A DNA stretch of 7,333 nucleotides, taken from Actinomycetes bacterium (GTDB lineage: Bacteria > Actinomycetota > Thermoleophilia > RBG-16-64-13). How positions within the stretch are numbered: the first letter of the stretch is position 1; each line of letters opens with the position of its first letter. The notes below the pieces were generated by a model. That model saw only the letters and a program-made list of their open reading frames with translations, did not search any database and was not told the origin of the DNA. The DNA lies in assembly GCA_021815245.1 (NCBI GenBank), contig JAKAHF010000096.1, forward strand, positions 1-7,333, given 5' to 3'. Shown here in pieces: positions 4,532 through 7,333 of the stretch. The translations under genes and the position numbers were made by a program.

Positions 4532-7333
4532 TTGGACGGTAACAAAGGGGCGCTGGAGGGTCTCTTCAGGCGGCGCTGGTCGGGCTTCATCTTGAGGATC
4601 GTATTGCCGGCCGTACTGGCGGTCATACTATTCATCCTGGTGATCTTCCTCGTACTGATCCCGTCGGCCGAGAGGGAGTTGCTGGCAGGCAAGAAGGAGA
4701 CCACACGAGAGCTCACTCGAGCCGCGGCCAGCATCCTCAACGAGTACTACGCGCTTGAAACCGGCGGTAGCATGACCCGGGAGCAGGCCCAGAAGGAAGC
4801 GGCCGAGCGCATCAAGCTCCTACGTTGGGGTGACCAGGGCAAGGACTACTTCTGGATCACCGACATGCATCCGACGATGATCATGCACCCCTACCTGCCC
4901 GAGCTCGACGGTCAGGACCTGACCAACTACGACGACCTGCGCGGCAAGAAGCTCTTCGTCGCGTTCGTCGATGCGGTGCGTGCCAACGGCTCGGGCTTCG
5001 TCGACTACTACTGGCAATGGAAGGATGACCCGAACCGCATAGTACCCAAGCTGTCGTACGTCGAGCTGTTCGCCCCCTGGCAGTGGGTCATCGGCACGGG
5101 CATCTACATCGAAGATGTCAACGCGGCCATCGCGAGATTCCAGCGCAACCTCACCTACATCTCGCTGGCGATCATCGTGGTCATCGCTTTGCTCCTCTTC
5201 TACAGCGGCCGTTCGAGCGTGAAGATCGAGAGGCGCCGGGCGACTGCCGAGCACAATCTCAAAGAGTCGCATGAACGCTACCAGGCGCTTGCCGCGGCGG
5301 CGACCGAGAGCATCGTCATGGCGCTCGACGGCAAGACCGTCTACTCCAACCAGCCACTCCAGGAGATGCTGGGATACGGCGCCCAGGATCTCGTCGACAT
5401 GAAGCTCCCGCTGCTCTTCGCGAACGAATCGCCTGAAGACCGGCAGACCGTCGGCCTCGTCGAGAACCTCGCCGCGAAGGGCGGGCTCACGGCCGATGGC
5501 GAACTGCCTCCGGCATTCGAGGCCCGTCTCCAGTCCAAGAGCGGCCAGCCTGTGGATGTGATGCTGACCGTTACGCCGATCTCGCTCGCGGGCAAAGACG
5601 GGGTCATCCTCATCGCTCGTAGTATGAGCGGGCAGAAGGCCATGGAGGCCGCATTCGACGAGACGCGCAAGCAGTTCCGCACGATGTCCGACGCGCTCAG
5701 CCTCGGCGTCTTCCGCAGCACGTGGGGCCGCAAAGCTTCGTTGCTCGAGGCCAACCCGGCCATGCGCACCATGCTCCGAGTCTCCACCACGACCGATCTA
5801 CTCGGCACCGACTGGCTCGACCGCATCATCGATCCCGAGGAACGGGCAGCGCTGGTCGACCGACTCAACAAAGACCGTGCCCTACAGGACTACCGGGTCG
5901 GCCTCCAAGCCGCCGACGGCGGTCGCACCGACGTGCTGCTGTTCGCCGTGCTCGTCGAAGACGAGAACGGGCAGCCCAGGTTCTGCGACGGCATCCTCGA
6001 GGACATCACCAAGCAGACCAAGGGAGAGGAAGAACGCGAGGCCCTGATCGCCCAGCTCCAGACCTCCCTCTTCTACCTGCGTGAACCGGTCACCAGGGCG
6101 GTCGCGCCGTTCGTCGCGCTCGACATGGGTGAAAGCATCAAACGAGCGGCCACGATCATGACCAAGAGCAAGGCGGGGGCCGTGCTCGTGACCGGACCTG
6201 AATCGGACATCATGGGCATCGTCACCGACCACGACTTCAGAGAACGCGTGGTCGCCGAGAACCTCGACTATGGCACCGCGATCCGCTCGATCATGAGCGC
6301 ACCCGTCGACACCATTCGGGCCGAGGCCCCAGTGTACGAGGCGCTCCTCAAGATGCAGAGCCGGGCCGTGGAGTTTCTCGCGGTCATCGACGAGGACGGC
6401 AAACCGAAAGGAATGATCCGGCTGCGTGATCTGGTGCAGTTTCAGCAGTCTTCCTCGGTGATCATCACCGACTCCATCGCCCGTGCCTCCTCACTCGACG
6501 ACATCACCGAGGCTCACGAGAGGCTCCCCGACCTGGTCAAAGCCGTCGTCGATTCGGGAGCCGACACGCGCTATGTCAACCGCATCGTCTCGGGAGTCTC
6601 CGACTCGGTCGTGCAACGCCTTCTCGCCATGGGTATGGAGAAGCTCGGTCCGGCACCGGTGCAGTTCGCCTTCCTAGCCCTTGGCAGTGAGGGGCGTCAG
6701 GAACAGACACTCCTCACCGACCAGGACAACGCGCTCCTGTACGACGACCCGCCGGAAGACAAGGCCGCTGAGACGGCCCAGTACTTCCTCGAGCTCGGCA
6801 CAATGGTGTCCGACTGGCTGAACGAGGCCGGATACGCCTACTGTGACGGCGGCGTCATGGCGAAGAACCCGCGGTGGAACCTTTCTCGCGCGGCCTGGCG
6901 GCAGCAGTTCGTGCACTGGATCCACAACGCCAATCCTCAGGAGTTGCTCGAGCTCAACATGCTCTTCGACTTCCGCTGCGTCGCCGGCCAGCAGAACCTC
7001 GCCCGCGACCTCCGCAACTGGGTGTTCGATGAGATGGAGGCCTACCCACTCTTCTTCATCCACTTCGCCCAGAATGCGCTACTCTACAAGCCGCCGGTGG
7101 GTCTCTTCGGCAACCTGCAGGCGACGGCGTCAGATGACGGAGTGAAGGCCATCAGCCTCAAAGAGGCACTGTTGCCGGTCGTCAACTTCGCCCGCCTCTA
7201 CGCGCTGCGGCACCGCATCGACTCCACCAACACGCTCGACCGCATGGCTGAGCTCAGGGAACGCGGCGTGCTGAGTCGCGAGACATACGAAGAGATCGTG
7301 CCCGACTACGAGACCCTCATGCGCATCCGCCTG
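4532..7333 (+). CDS. Membrane sensor nucleotidyltransferase: TM-Cache-TM-PAS-PAS-CBS-CBS-DUF294-DUF294_C (3' end beyond window)
   Basis: The open frame runs 934 codons to the window edge without a stop; the C-terminus is missing. Order of parts: positively charged N-terminus; membrane helix about 18-44; extracytoplasmic single-Cache (Cache_2 type) about 45-205 with DYFWITDMHPTMIMHP (105-120), LDGQDL, GSGFVDYYW and WQWVIGTGIYIEDV (183-196); helix 208-226; short charged linker; PAS about 245-368; PAS about 378-498 (DGILEDITKQ at its end); CBS pair about 524-640 (AGAVLVTG, GIVTDHDFRERVV, IMSAPVDTI, GMIRLRDLV); a pol beta-type nucleotidyltransferase of the DUF294 family (PF03445) with GSEGRQEQTLLTDQD (718-732); and DUF294_C (PF10335), with GGVMAKNPRW (773-782) and NMLFDFRCVAG (809-819). 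The NTase core keeps the GS and D-x-D (D730, D732) needed for metal and nucleotide chemistry, as in GlnD uridylyltransferase. Usual DUF294 proteins of about 620 residues have a cyclic-nucleotide-binding-like domain before the CBS pair; here a transmembrane receptor module replaces it. Likely role: sense an external small molecule and modify a cytoplasmic partner by nucleotidylation. Ligand and target are unknown. No histidine kinase, GGDEF or methyl-accepting domain is present in the visible part. Confidence 0.87.
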   Translation, partial: MDGNKGALEGLFRRRWSGFILRIVLPAVLAVILFILVIFLVLIPSAERELLAGKKETTRELTRAAASILNEYYALETGGSMTREQAQKEAAERIKLLRWGDQGKDYFWITDMHPTMIMHPYLPELDGQDLTNYDDLRGKKLFVAFVDAVRANGSGFVDYYWQWKDDPNRIVPKLSYVELFAPWQWVIGTGIYIEDVNAAIARFQRNLTYISLAIIVVIALLLFYSGRSSVKIERRRATAEHNLKESHERYQALAAAATESIVMALDGKTVYSNQPLQEMLGYGAQDLVDMKLPLLFANESPEDRQTVGLVENLAAKGGLTADGELPPAFEARLQSKSGQPVDVMLTVTPISLAGKDGVILIARSMSGQKAMEAAFDETRKQFRTMSDALSLGVFRSTWGRKASLLEANPAMRTMLRVSTTTDLLGTDWLDRIIDPEERAALVDRLNKDRALQDYRVGLQAADGGRTDVLLFAVLVEDENGQPRFCDGILEDITKQTKGEEEREALIAQLQTSLFYLREPVTRAVAPFVALDMGESIKRAATIMTKSKAGAVLVTGPESDIMGIVTDHDFRERVVAENLDYGTAIRSIMSAPVDTIRAEAPVYEALLKMQSRAVEFLAVIDEDGKPKGMIRLRDLVQFQQSSSVIITDSIARASSLDDITEAHERLPDLVKAVVDSGADTRYVNRIVSGVSDSVVQRLLAMGMEKLGPAPVQFAFLALGSEGRQEQTLLTDQDNALLYDDPPEDKAAETAQYFLELGTMVSDWLNEAGYAYCDGGVMAKNPRWNLSRAAWRQQFVHWIHNANPQELLELNMLFDFRCVAGQQNLARDLRNWVFDEMEAYPLFFIHFAQNALLYKPPVGLFGNLQATASDDGVKAISLKEALLPVVNFARLYALRHRIDSTNTLDRMAELRERGVLSRETYEEIVPDYETLMRIRL

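Noticed and set aside
3945..4532. Minus-strand open frames opposite the PHP gene
   Set aside because: They are antisense to a frame carrying a full set of PHP metal ligands, and their translations show no family pattern.
4664..5146. Sensor as a chemoreceptor or histidine kinase because of its Cache domain
   Set aside because: No HAMP, methyl-accepting, H-box or ATPase motifs follow. The frame continues into PAS, CBS and DUF294 sequences.
6483..7145. Short plus- and minus-strand frames inside the sensor gene
   Set aside because: Serine/arginine- or glutamate/valine-rich shadows of the continuous DUF294 reading frame.

Overview
The window is GC-rich bacterial DNA with five protein genes and almost no empty space. 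Layout and strand: a small DUF485 membrane protein (167-451, +); an ActP-type sodium:solute symporter (453-2384, +); a GPR1/FUN34/YaaH (SatP-type) acetate uptake transporter with an extra C-terminal domain (2494-3549, -); a PHP-domain metal-dependent phosphoesterase (3732-4505, +); and a large membrane sensor with Cache, PAS, PAS, CBS-pair and DUF294 nucleotidyltransferase domains (from a TTG at 4532, running off the right edge at 7333, +). Strong GC preference at third codon positions, GTG and TTG starts and mixed TAG/TAA stops fit a GC-rich lineage such as an Actinomycetota (for example a Coriobacteriia-like anaerobe) or a deltaproteobacterial-type genome. The sequence does not decide between these, and no phylogenetic marker is present.

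Region by region: 1-166 is a leader with a plausible sigma70-type promoter (TTGACA and CAGAAT, 18 bp apart) for the DUF485-actP pair, which is arranged like yjcH-actP in E. coli but without acs in view. The pair ends in a strong hairpin (2411-2451, perfect 14-bp stem) that it shares with the convergent satP gene. satP and the PHP gene diverge from a 182-bp region holding a good promoter for satP, a weaker one for the PHP gene, and a symmetric 9-bp inverted repeat near both predicted transcription starts. The PHP gene and the sensor are 26 bp apart on the same strand and probably form one operon.

Working model (inference): the locus is an acetate/short-chain monocarboxylate uptake and sensing island. 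It has two unrelated acetate carriers, one of them fused to an RsbRD_N-like helical signalling domain. It also has a membrane receptor whose extracytoplasmic Cache domain could sense small carboxylates and whose cytoplasmic output is a GlnD-like nucleotidyltransferase with an intact active-site motif. DUF294/CBS proteins are known genomic companions of ActP-family symporters. The unusual points here are that the customary cyclic-nucleotide-type input is replaced by a transmembrane Cache-PAS-PAS module and that the second carrier carries a signalling-type tail. No mobile elements, CRISPR arrays, tRNA or rRNA genes were seen.
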